A stretch of 8,396 nt of DNA from Flavobacteriales bacterium UBA1959. GTDB lineage: Bacteria; Bacteroidota; Bacteroidia; Flavobacteriales_D; Sanyastnellaceae. The position numbers and the translations under genes were made by a program. The notes below the pieces were generated by a model. The model ran no database searches. It was not told the origin of the DNA and saw only the letters and a list, made by a program, of their open reading frames with translations. Numbering within the stretch: the first letter of the stretch is position 1; every line of letters starts with the position of its first letter. Positions 1 to 6,050 of the stretch are shown in pieces. The stretch is from NCBI GenBank assembly GCA_002336085.1, contig DDEH01000074.1, positions 1 through 8,396 on the forward strand, written 5' to 3'.

Positions 1-476
1 CGATTCATAAGCGCTCGAGCCGCAGCTACTCGCTGCTGCTCTCCTCCACTAAGCGTGCTAGGGGATTGGTTGAGATGGTCTTGCAGTCCAAGGTCAACAA
101 GCAGCTCCGTGGCATATGCCTCAGATTCCTCTTTTTCTTGACCTCCAATCCATGCGGGCATGAGAACATTTTCTAATGCTGTGAATTCAGGAAGAAGCCG
201 GTGGAATTGAAAAATAAAGCCAATGTGCTTATTGCGGAATGCTGCCAACTCTTTCCTGCTCAGGTTATGCACGTATTTTTTGTGGATTTGGAGTGTTCCC
301 GAATCAGGAGTGTTGAGAGTTCCCAAAATTTGAAGGAGTGTAGTTTTTCCCGCTCCTGATGCTCCTACAATGGAGGTGATGGCACCTTTTTGGATATCCA
401 AGTCGATTCCTTTTAATACCTGGAGCGATCCGAAATTTTTGGCAATGCCCCGTGCTTGAATAATCATCTCATTCAT
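1..476 (-). CDS. lolD: LolD-type ABC transporter ATP-binding protein (partial, C-terminus beyond window)
   Basis: ATPase subunit of a LolCDE/MacB-type ABC transporter; LolD in complex with LolC/LolE releases outer-membrane lipoproteins from the inner membrane. The first 158 codons are present, starting at the ATG at 476-474. Visible motifs are Walker A GASGAGKT (residues 38-45), the Q-loop glutamine at about 90 within FIFQFHRLLPEFTALENV (88-104), which is the characteristic LolD/FtsE-family wording, and the signature LSGGEQQR (142-149). The window ends just before Walker B, so the catalytic glutamate and H-loop cannot be checked. The family is usually about 220-230 residues, so roughly two thirds is here. 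It is divergent from sucC with 68 bp between the starts, and no LolC/E permease gene is visible. The ABC ATPase call is certain; LolD rather than another MacB/FtsE-like ATPase rests on the HRLLPEFTALEN segment and is likely. Confidence 0.88.
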   Translation of the reverse strand, partial: MNEMIIQARGIAKNFGSLQVLKGIDLDIQKGAITSIVGASGAGKTTLLQILGTLNTPDSGTLQIHKKYVHNLSRKELAAFRNKHIGFIFQFHRLLPEFTALENVLMPAWIGGQEKEESEAYATELLVDLGLQDHLNQSPSTLSGGEQQRVAAARALMN

Positions 477-486
477 GTTTGCAAAC
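477..486. repeat. Perfect 10 bp palindrome abutting the lolD start codon
   Basis: GTTTGCAAAC is a perfect inverted repeat directly 5' of the lolD ATG (minus strand) inside the 68 bp lolD/sucC divergent spacer. It could be half of a regulator site or chance; it is short, and no second copy was noticed nearby. No function is assigned. Confidence 0.3.
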
Positions 487-513
487 TACATCAGAAACCG
501 CCCTTCTGTTGCC

Positions 514-521
514 TATCTTTG
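514..521 (+). promoter_or_regulatory. Bacteroidota -7 promoter element for sucC
   Basis: TATCTTTG matches the Bacteroidota primary sigma factor -7 consensus TAnnTTTG exactly and ends 23 bp before the sucC ATG, implying a leader of about 15-20 nt. No TTTG sits at the expected 19-23 bp upstream; the nearest (478-481) is 32 bp away, so the -33 half is missing or degenerate. A promoter here rules out a TTG start at 479 for sucC. Confidence 0.6.
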
Positions 522-544
522 CCACGAAATTTGATAGCAAGGAC

Positions 545-1756
545 ATGAACATTCACGAGTACCAAGGGAAATCGATTTTGAAAAGTTTCGGAGTGGCCAT
601 TCAAAACGGCCGCGTTGCGGAAACACCGGAAGCGGCTCACAGGGCGGCGGTTGAATTGGCAGAAGAAACGGGCACAGGTTGGTTCGTTGTCAAGGCTCAA
701 ATTCATGCAGGAGGACGCGGAAAAGGCACGGTCACAGAAACGGGATCTCACGGTGTGGTTTTGGCCAAAGGACTTGATAAGGTAAAAGAAACGGCAGCGG
801 GTATCTTAGGCGGTCATTTGGTGACTGCCCAAACTTCTGCCAAAGGAAAACAAGTGAGCAAGGTTCTGATAGCGGAGGATGTCTATGGTCCAGGCGACAG
901 TGAACCGAGCGAGATTTATATGAGTGTGCTTTTGGACAGAGCGAATGGTCAAAACATCATCATGTACTCTCCTCAGGGAGGCATGGATATTGAAGCTGTT
1001 GCGGAGGATACACCCGAATTGATTTTCAAGGAGGCCATTGACCCCGCGCTCGGACTGCAGGGATTCCAGGCTCGTCGAATTGCATTCAATCTGGGACTAT
1101 CAGGAAAGGCATTCAAAGAGATGTCGAAGTTCGTGAACGCCCTGTACAATGCATATGTTGGCAGCGATGCGACGATGTTTGAAATCAATCCAGTTCTCAA
1201 GACTTCAGATGACCGCATCATCGCAGTGGATGCGAAGGTGTCCCTTGACGGTAACGCCCTCTATCGCCACAAGGATTACGCTGAAATGCGTGACGTAAGC
1301 GAAGAGGATGCTACAGAAGTGGAAGCGGATGCAGCTGGTCTTAATTATGTGAAGTTGGACGGCAACGTTGGTTGCATGGTTAACGGTGCGGGCCTCGCCA
1401 TGGCCACCATGGATATCATCAAATTGAGCGGTGGAGAACCTGCTAACTTTTTGGATGTTGGGGGTACAGCAGACGCTGAACGTGTGGAAAAGGCCTTTAG
1501 AATCATATTGAAAGATCCGGAAGTGAAGGCCATTCTTGTCAATATATTTGGCGGTATAGTGCGTTGTGATCGTGTGGCGCAAGGCGTGGTGGATGCGTAC
1601 AAAAACATGGGCAACATCGAAGTGCCAATCATTGTGCGACTCCAAGGGACGAATGCAAAAGAGGCAAAGGCGTTAATCGATGCCTCAGGACTCGAGGTTC
1701 GTTCGGTTATCCAATTGCAAGATGCTGCAGATGCGGTAGCAGACGTGTTGGCTTAA
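545..1756 (+). CDS. sucC: Succinate-CoA ligase (ADP-forming) subunit beta
   Basis: Beta subunit of succinyl-CoA synthetase, which interconverts succinyl-CoA and succinate with substrate-level phosphorylation in the TCA cycle; it works as a complex with SucD, which carries the phosphorylated histidine. The 403 residues match the family length. The N-terminus MNIHEYQGKSIL is the classic SucC opening. The ATP-grasp domain shows KAQIHAGGRGKG (50-61) and the metal-site segment MFEINP (211-216). The C-terminal CoA-ligase domain shows GCMVNGAGLAMATMD (276-290), VNIFGGIVRCD (332-342) and IVRLQGTN (363-370). The reading frame stays open back to a TTG at 479, but the ATG at 545 is chosen because it gives the conserved N-terminus and lies 23 bp after a -7 element; AAGGA just upstream is a weak Shine-Dalgarno. 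sucD is not adjacent. It converges with the O-methyltransferase gene across only 24 bp. Confidence 0.97.
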   Translation: MNIHEYQGKSILKSFGVAIQNGRVAETPEAAHRAAVELAEETGTGWFVVKAQIHAGGRGKGTVTETGSHGVVLAKGLDKVKETAAGILGGHLVTAQTSAKGKQVSKVLIAEDVYGPGDSEPSEIYMSVLLDRANGQNIIMYSPQGGMDIEAVAEDTPELIFKEAIDPALGLQGFQARRIAFNLGLSGKAFKEMSKFVNALYNAYVGSDATMFEINPVLKTSDDRIIAVDAKVSLDGNALYRHKDYAEMRDVSEEDATEVEADAAGLNYVKLDGNVGCMVNGAGLAMATMDIIKLSGGEPANFLDVGGTADAERVEKAFRIILKDPEVKAILVNIFGGIVRCDRVAQGVVDAYKNMGNIEVPIIVRLQGTNAKEAKALIDASGLEVRSVIQLQDAADAVADVLA

Positions 1757-1780
1757 TTGATCAGTTTCCGGCGTTCAATC

Positions 1781-2413
1781 TCAAAGTTTCTCAATCATGA
1801 GCAGCCCGTCTCGCATGGGCATCAGCGTTGTTCGAATGGATTTTTGTTGAGCTAAAGACTCCGTCATCTTTCTTAGCGCGATTGCCGTAGCGTCTGGAGC
1901 AGGATAGTCCGGAAGCACTTTCCCCCACCAGAGGACATTGTCAACTAAAATCCACCCACCCTTTCGGGTTCGCTCCAAGCACAGTTTTACATATTCGGGA
2001 GTGCGCATTTTATCGGCGTCAATCCAAACAAGGTCATAAGGTCCCGTCAAGTTGGGCATTGCTTCCAAAGCTTCGCAATTGTAGCGTGTCACCTTTGACT
2101 TGATGCCCGCTTTCCTCCAATGTTCGTCTTGAATCTGGTTCAATTCATCATTCGGCTCAACAGTGTCAATGGTTCCGTTATCTGCAAGGCCTGAGGCCAG
2201 ACAGATGGTTGAATACCCTGTGTATGTGCCTAGCTCAAGAATCGCATTCGGTTGAATCATTCGACTTACGCTCGCAAGAAAATTCCCTTGAATTGAGTCA
2301 CTGAGCATCTGAGGTGTCAAGACAGATTGCCACGTTTTCATCCGCAAGGATTTTAAAACGTCTGATTCAGGCGAGCTGTTGGCCTCAGCATAAAGCTGAA
2401 GCGGATCGTCCAT
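1781..2413 (-). CDS. Class I SAM-dependent O-methyltransferase (family 3, catechol/caffeoyl-CoA type)
   Basis: Predicted cytoplasmic, metal-dependent O-methyltransferase of the COG4122 group, which includes caffeoyl-CoA and catechol O-methyltransferases; the natural substrate cannot be told from sequence. The 210 residues show SAM motif I LELGTYTGYST (59-69), the acidic ribose-binding residue in TVEPND (E86), the metal ligands in WIDADK (130-135, D132 and K135) and VDNVLWWG (157-164, D158/N159), and the family C-terminal RDGLLMIEK (201-209). The upstream helix segment TPQMLSDSIQG (33-43) is also typical. The start at the ATG 2413-2411 is preferred; a TTG six codons upstream at 2431 keeps the frame but is a poor start, and family members begin near here. 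No good TAnnTTTG promoter was found in the 231 bp gap to the next gene. The tail is 24 bp from the end of sucC, with no hairpin terminator visible between them. Confidence 0.9.
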   Translation of the reverse strand: MDDPLQLYAEANSSPESDVLKSLRMKTWQSVLTPQMLSDSIQGNFLASVSRMIQPNAILELGTYTGYSTICLASGLADNGTIDTVEPNDELNQIQDEHWRKAGIKSKVTRYNCEALEAMPNLTGPYDLVWIDADKMRTPEYVKLCLERTRKGGWILVDNVLWWGKVLPDYPAPDATAIALRKMTESLAQQKSIRTTLMPMRDGLLMIEKL

Positions 2414-2644
2414 GTCATGTGGTGACTTCAAGGTGTCAAATCAGCTGAAACCCAAACCAAATTCAGAGAGCAAAATGTGCAGGTTTGATGCTTTCAAGCC
2501 TGAAGTCCAGGTGAAATACGCGAGGCAAAACCAAGCAGGTGTATTGAAATCCTTCATCGCTTAGTGAAAATAAGGCTTTTCAAGCATTTTACCCAACGAA
2601 AGGAAAGAATTTTAGCAAGGTTGGCAACTACCTTCGCGCAACAG

Positions 2645-3010
2645 ATGGCTAAGGGAAAGAAACACAACACGCGCGTTCGTCAGGATGATGATGGCATGGT
2701 ATTCAGTACCCAACCTGGTTGGGCGCCTTCTGTCAATGAGAATGATTCAACAAATTCTGGAAGCAATGGAAAGCAATTGCTTTATGTCAGTTTGGATCGA
2801 AAGCAACGAGCGGGAAAACCAGTAACATTGGTGGAGGGTTATGCAGGAGATGCCATGCATCTGTTGCTCTTAGGGAAGGAACTTAAGACCGTTTGTGGCG
2901 TTGGTGGAGCGGTAAAAGAAGGCTGTATTTTGATTCAAGGGGACCAGCGCACGCGAGTGATTGCAGCGCTTGAAGAGAAGGGGCATCAAGTCAAAACTAA
3001 AGGAGGATGA
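2645..3010 (+). CDS. SUI1/YciH family translation initiation factor (eIF1-like)
   Basis: Bacterial homologue of eukaryotic/archaeal eIF1 (SUI1). The E. coli relative YciH binds the 30S subunit and has been linked to initiation fidelity and stress-time translation inhibition; the role in this phylum is not established. The 121 residues have a basic N-terminus MAKGKKHNTRVR, a low-complexity Asn/Ser linker (about 31-42), then the SUI1 beta-alpha fold: DRKQRAGKPVTLVEGY (51-66), LGKELKTVCGVGGAVKEG (76-93) with the conserved GVGG loop, IQGDQRTRVIAALEEKGHQVK (97-117). The frame stays open back to a GTG at 2564, but the ATG at 2645 gives the normal family N-terminus. TACCTTCG at 2629-2636 is one base off the -7 consensus and may be its promoter. 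The stop overlaps the start of the rRNA methyltransferase (ATGA 3007-3010), suggesting translational coupling. Confidence 0.93.
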   Translation: MAKGKKHNTRVRQDDDGMVFSTQPGWAPSVNENDSTNSGSNGKQLLYVSLDRKQRAGKPVTLVEGYAGDAMHLLLLGKELKTVCGVGGAVKEGCILIQGDQRTRVIAALEEKGHQVKTKGG

Positions 3011-4269
3011 GCAACGAAATTTCTGAGAATAGCACGGACGGCGTCCGAAAAGCGAGTACGATTGAATCGGACTTGCCCACTTATTTCGCAAAAACACTCG
3101 CAGGGATGGAGCAATTGCTCGTCGCGGAAGTGATAGAGCTGGGAGCAATCGGAGCAAAGGATGTTCGTAGAGGCGTGGAGTTCAAGGCGGATATGGCTAC
3201 GTTGTTTCGGGTGTGTTTGTCTAGTCGCTTCGCTCTTACCGTGTTGCGCCCAATTCTTTCATTTGATGCACAAAGTCCCGATGAATTGTACAAAGAAGCA
3301 AATAAGTGGGATTGGGGGTCAGTGATGACCGCTCATTCTTCTTTTGCTATTGACGTCACTGTTCATTCTGCTATTTTCACACATTCTCAGTTCGCGATGC
3401 TGCGATTGAAGGATGCGATTGTAGATTATTTCCGAGAACAAGGTGGGATTCGTCCGGGTGTCAATCGCGAGGATCCCGACATGCGCATCCATATGCACAT
3501 CTCCAATGCTTCTGTTACCTTGTCATTGGACGCCGCAGGGCGCCCCTTGAGCCGTAGAGGATATCGCCCACAAGGGGCAAAGGCCCCACTCAACGAAGTT
3601 CTTGCAGCGGGATTGTTGGCGCATTCCGGCTGGAAGCCGGGCACCCCCTTGTACGACCCAATGTGCGGCTCAGGAACGTTTACCATGGAAGCTGCACTTT
3701 GGACGGATGGTCTGCCGATTCAATGGCACCGACGCAAATTTGCCTTTATGGACTGGAGGGGCTATGACGACGAAGAGTGGTGGCATGTGCGAGATGAAAT
3801 GAAGGCTAAAAGAGAAAAGATACATACCCCTATGTTCACATGGGACAAGGACTTTGGTGCTATTTCTCAAACACGTCAGTCATTGGCGAATATGGAATTG
3901 GATGGAATCACTGAATTGGGGCGTGCGAACTTTTTTAAAATGAAGCCGCGCACGGAGACGGGAGTGGTTGTTTTGAACCCTCCTTATGGGGAGCGTTTGG
4001 ATTTGGAAGACGCTCCAGAATTTTATAAAGCTATTGGAGACGCCTTCAAAACGAATTGGCCAGATTTCTCAGCTTGGATTATTTCCTCCGATGCCGAAGC
4101 GCTGAAGAATGTCGGTTTGAAGACCAAAAGAAAAATACAGTGCTTCAATGGTCCGCTGGAGTGTCGCTGGGTCGGTTACGATTTATACAAAGGCACTGCT
4201 ACGGGGGGAAAGATCGAACCACCTGGTGAAGATTCGGAGCCAAAACAAGCAGAGGAAACTCAGGATTGA
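3007..4269 (+). CDS. rlmL: THUMP-domain class I SAM-dependent rRNA methyltransferase (RlmL/COG0116 type)
   Basis: Predicted 23S rRNA guanine-N2 methyltransferase; E. coli RlmL of the same group makes m2G2445, and the target here is inferred from family only. The 420 residues have an N-terminal ferredoxin-like part starting at TYFAKTLAGMEQLL (25-38), a THUMP RNA-binding domain (about 75-175), and a Rossmann methyltransferase domain with SAM motif I LYDPMCGSGTFTMEAA (215-230) and catalytic motif IV NPPYGERL (324-331), followed by the family ending GPLECRWVGYDLYKG (382-396). It lacks the second RlmK domain of the E. coli fusion, as is usual outside gammaproteobacteria. The first 20 or so residues and the Pro/Glu-rich last 25 are non-conserved tails. 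The ATG start overlaps the stop of the SUI1 gene; AGGAGG lies directly against the ATG with no spacer, too close for a normal Shine-Dalgarno, so coupling is the likelier way in. Confidence 0.93.
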   Translation: MSNEISENSTDGVRKASTIESDLPTYFAKTLAGMEQLLVAEVIELGAIGAKDVRRGVEFKADMATLFRVCLSSRFALTVLRPILSFDAQSPDELYKEANKWDWGSVMTAHSSFAIDVTVHSAIFTHSQFAMLRLKDAIVDYFREQGGIRPGVNREDPDMRIHMHISNASVTLSLDAAGRPLSRRGYRPQGAKAPLNEVLAAGLLAHSGWKPGTPLYDPMCGSGTFTMEAALWTDGLPIQWHRRKFAFMDWRGYDDEEWWHVRDEMKAKREKIHTPMFTWDKDFGAISQTRQSLANMELDGITELGRANFFKMKPRTETGVVVLNPPYGERLDLEDAPEFYKAIGDAFKTNWPDFSAWIISSDAEALKNVGLKTKRKIQCFNGPLECRWVGYDLYKGTATGGKIEPPGEDSEPKQAEETQD

Positions 4270-4277
4270 GTTCATGA

Positions 4278-4306
4278 AAAAGCGGCCCCGTTTGGAGGCC
4301 GCTTTT
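4278..4306. terminator. Bidirectional rho-independent terminator after rlmL
   Basis: A 10 bp perfect stem, AAAAGCGGCC (4278-4287) with GGCCGCTTTT (4297-4306), encloses a 9 nt loop. The A-tract on the left arm (4277-4281) and T-tract on the right arm (4303-4306) make it work in either direction. It starts 8 bp after the rlmL stop and lies between two convergent genes, so it would stop transcription from both sides. Confidence 0.88.
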
Positions 4307-4319
4307 CGCGCTGACTATT

Positions 4320-4353
4320 AAAAAAGAGAGTTGCTCTTATTGAATGAGCAACT
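4320..4353 (-). terminator. Intrinsic terminator spanning the stop codon of the T9SS cargo gene
   Basis: Read on the minus strand: stem arm AGTTGCTC (4353-4346), loop ATTCAATAA holding the last two codons and the TAA stop, stem arm GAGCAACT (4336-4329), then CTCTTTTTT (4328-4320). The 8 bp perfect stem followed by a T-run is a standard intrinsic terminator, placed so that the left arm is coding sequence. Confidence 0.75.
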
Positions 4354-5248
4354 GCGACAACATTCGATTGTGCTCCGTTAGAAATTCAATGGCATACGTG
4401 CCTGTGGCGAGTGAACTTACATCGATGGTCGGATGCGCCTCTTGAGTGCTCTCGTTCAAAACGTTTCGACCTGCCATGTCATACACGCGAAGATGCCCAG
4501 CGGCATCCGTGTTCAGGCGGATTTGATTTTTAGCGGGGTTGGGAAAAACACCCAATTGTACTTGTGAGGTTGATGCGCTGATTCCGTTTACTGCACCTTC
4601 GGTCACATCCGCCGCATATCGGGGTTCAATTTTGTACTCCTCAAATGTGTAGTGTATGCATCCAGTAATGGAGTAAACTTGATCCGCTACCCAGCCGTTT
4701 TCGGGGTAGTACATATAATCATTGGTTTTGATTTCTCCGCTACCGTCATTGAAAATAGCCTCACCATAATCCGCATCGGCTAGAACGCATGTAGCGTTGA
4801 TGATCTGAACAAGGCATCCTTCATGCGCCTCGCTGATCGCAAGTTCTCCCGTGGTTAATGCCATAGGAGTTGGCAATTCGTTGCCTGAACTCACCACATT
4901 GTAATAGGTCATGTTGACCAATTCGGTCACGTCATAAAATTCAGCTACTTCTGCCTCGATGATGATCTCGTCTCCGATTTCAGGAGATTGAGTGTTGTCA
5001 TATACATAAACTCCGTTCCAAGGGCCATCACCGTCCTGTAAGAAAAAACCGATGGTACTTGCAGTAGCAGAGGTTACGTTATTGGCGGTGACTATGCCAG
5101 TAGTGGTGACTACTTGTTCAATGAATGGGGAACTGAAAAGCTCGCCTTGAATCTCCGCAATTGTATGCGTGATGGCTTGCGCCGAACCTGTGTTCTGAAT
5201 ACCAACGCATCCTAGCAAGGCGATTCCAATTGTGTAAATGTGTTTCAT
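4337..5248 (-). CDS. Secreted OB-fold (YhcR-like) protein with T9SS type A C-terminal sorting domain
   Basis: Predicted exported protein of 303 residues that crosses the outer membrane by the type IX secretion system. The N-terminal signal peptide has a hydrophobic run IGIALLGCVGI (7-17) and a likely signal peptidase I cut after GSAQA (25). Residues about 28-120 resemble the OB-fold found at the N-terminus of YhcR/ExeM-type extracellular nucleases: AEIQGELFSSPFIE, VTTTGIVTA (47-55), GFFLQDGDGPWNGVYVYDN (67-85), and GDEIIIEAEVAEFYDVTEL (92-110). Residues about 125-215 look like a second beta-rich OB-like unit with three cysteines (145, 154, 197). The C-terminal 75 residues are a T9SS type A sorting domain: VFPNPAKNQIRL (234-245), LRVYDMAGR (253-261), IDVSSLATGTYAIEF (275-289). 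No nuclease domain follows the OB region. Function is unknown; DNA or polysaccharide binding is only a guess. It has its own promoter and terminator. Confidence 0.87.
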   Translation of the reverse strand: MKHIYTIGIALLGCVGIQNTGSAQAITHTIAEIQGELFSSPFIEQVVTTTGIVTANNVTSATASTIGFFLQDGDGPWNGVYVYDNTQSPEIGDEIIIEAEVAEFYDVTELVNMTYYNVVSSGNELPTPMALTTGELAISEAHEGCLVQIINATCVLADADYGEAIFNDGSGEIKTNDYMYYPENGWVADQVYSITGCIHYTFEEYKIEPRYAADVTEGAVNGISASTSQVQLGVFPNPAKNQIRLNTDAAGHLRVYDMAGRNVLNESTQEAHPTIDVSSLATGTYAIEFLTEHNRMLSQLLIQ

Positions 5249-5267
5249 GTGGCGGTTTTTGTGAATG

Positions 5268-5275
5268 TACCTTTG
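5268..5275 (+). promoter_or_regulatory. Bacteroidota -7 element for the SDR/amidohydrolase/SCO operon
   Basis: TACCTTTG fits TAnnTTTG exactly and ends 10 bp before the ATG at 5286, implying a very short leader. A TTTC at 5243-5246, 21 bp upstream, is a three-of-four match to the -33 TTTG at an allowed spacing. It decides against the earlier in-frame ATG at 5265, which would lie upstream of the transcript start. Confidence 0.6.
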
Positions 5276-5276
5276 T

Positions 5277-5307
5277 CAAATAGACATGAAAAACGATAAA
5301 TCACAAA
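5277..5307 (-). promoter_or_regulatory. Bacteroidota promoter (-33/-7) for the T9SS cargo gene
   Basis: Read on the minus strand: TTTG at 5307-5304, exactly 19 bp, then TCTATTTG at 5284-5277 (one mismatch to TAnnTTTG), ending 28 bp before the ATG at 5248. The spacing and both boxes match the phylum consensus. The -33 box lies inside the first codons of the divergent SDR gene, and the -7 box is one base away from the opposing -7 element at 5268-5275. Confidence 0.62.
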
Positions 5308-6050
5308 ACGGTCTTGGCGTGATGTTGATAACAGGCGCTACCTCAGGATTTGGAGCAGCTATAGCAAGAATGGCTGCGGCGCAGGGTTTCAAACTCGTTA
5401 TCACCGGCAGAAGGGAAGAACGTTTGACAGCCATCGCGCGTGAATTAGGAGAGGCTGTACTGAAGAGCCTCGTATTTGATGTGCGCGATTTGGCCGCGAC
5501 ACAGCAGGCCCTCTCGGGATTACTACCTGCTGAGGTTCCCACTATCCTGGTCAACAATGCAGGACTTGCTGTAGGCAAGGAGCCGATTGATCAGGGGCTT
5601 TATGAAGATTGGAACCGCATGATTGACACCAACGTAAAAGGTCTTTTGCATGTAACGCGTGAGTTAACACCTCGGATGGAGGCCGGTACTCGCATCATCA
5701 ATATCGGAAGCATTGCGGGGCGTCAAGCATACCCCGGTGGTGCCGTGTACAATGCTTCGAAATTTGCAGTCGACGGTTTAACGACTGCTATGCGTATGGA
5801 TTTATTGCCTCGTGGCATTCAGGTGGCGCAAGTAGCACCCGGTGCAGCGGATACCGAATTTAGTTCTGTTCGATTCAAGGGCGATCAATCAATGGTCGCC
5901 AATGTTTACCAGGGTTATAAACCGCTGCAAGCTGAAGATGTGGCTGACGCTGTGCTTTACATCGCTACGCGTCCTTCTCACGTGAGCATTCAAGATTTAC
6001 TAATTATGCCAGCCGCACAGGCTAGCGCATATCATTTTCACAAAACATGA
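5286..6050 (+). CDS. ydfG: YdfG-type short-chain dehydrogenase/reductase (NADP-dependent 3-hydroxy acid dehydrogenase)
   Basis: Cytoplasmic classical SDR close to E. coli YdfG, which oxidises L-allo-threonine, serine and other 3-hydroxy acids with NADP and also reduces malonic semialdehyde. The 254 residues show the nucleotide-binding TGATSGFG (16-23), the basic pair GRR (41-43) that favours NADP(H), the NNAG motif (90-93), and the catalytic Ser142, Tyr155 and Lys159 (GSIAG, YNASK). The segment TEFSSVRFKGD (190-200) is a YdfG hallmark. The start at the ATG 5286 is chosen because TACCTTTG ends 10 bp before it; an ATG at 5265 lies upstream of that element, and an internal ATG at 5322 would match the shorter E. 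coli N-terminus. First gene of a coupled operon; its stop overlaps the next start (ATGA 6047-6050). The substrate in this organism is inferred. Confidence 0.92.
   Translation: MKNDKSQNGLGVMLITGATSGFGAAIARMAAAQGFKLVITGRREERLTAIARELGEAVLKSLVFDVRDLAATQQALSGLLPAEVPTILVNNAGLAVGKEPIDQGLYEDWNRMIDTNVKGLLHVTRELTPRMEAGTRIINIGSIAGRQAYPGGAVYNASKFAVDGLTTAMRMDLLPRGIQVAQVAPGAADTEFSSVRFKGDQSMVANVYQGYKPLQAEDVADAVLYIATRPSHVSIQDLLIMPAAQASAYHFHKT

Noticed and set aside
479..544. N-terminal extension of sucC from a TTG at 479
   Set aside because: It would place the start upstream of the -7 element at 514-521, and family proteins begin at MNIHEYQ, coded from 545.
491..1645. Several open frames of 80-146 codons on the minus strand opposite sucC
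   Set aside because: They lie wholly opposite a full-length conserved enzyme gene, have no recognisable motifs and no promoter or ribosome site; they are frame shadows of sucC codon use.
1757..1780. Terminator between the convergent sucC and O-methyltransferase genes
   Set aside because: I looked for an inverted repeat here and in the flanking coding ends and found only direct TCTCAA-like repeats, with no stable stem or T-run.
2564..2644. N-terminal extension of the SUI1 gene from a GTG at 2564
   Set aside because: The extra 27 residues have no counterpart in the family, and the ATG at 2645 gives the expected N-terminus with a near-consensus -7 box 8 bp upstream.
2414..2644. Regulatory RNA, riboswitch or small gene in the 231 bp O-methyltransferase/SUI1 gap
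   Set aside because: No convincing hairpin set, full promoter or small frame with a start signal was seen; it holds at most a weak promoter for SUI1.
5196..5209. Possible lipobox LLGC in the signal peptide of the T9SS cargo protein
   Set aside because: The cysteine lies inside the hydrophobic core and is followed by more hydrophobic sequence and a good signal peptidase I site (GSAQA); a T9SS type A sorting domain also fits a soluble exported cargo better.
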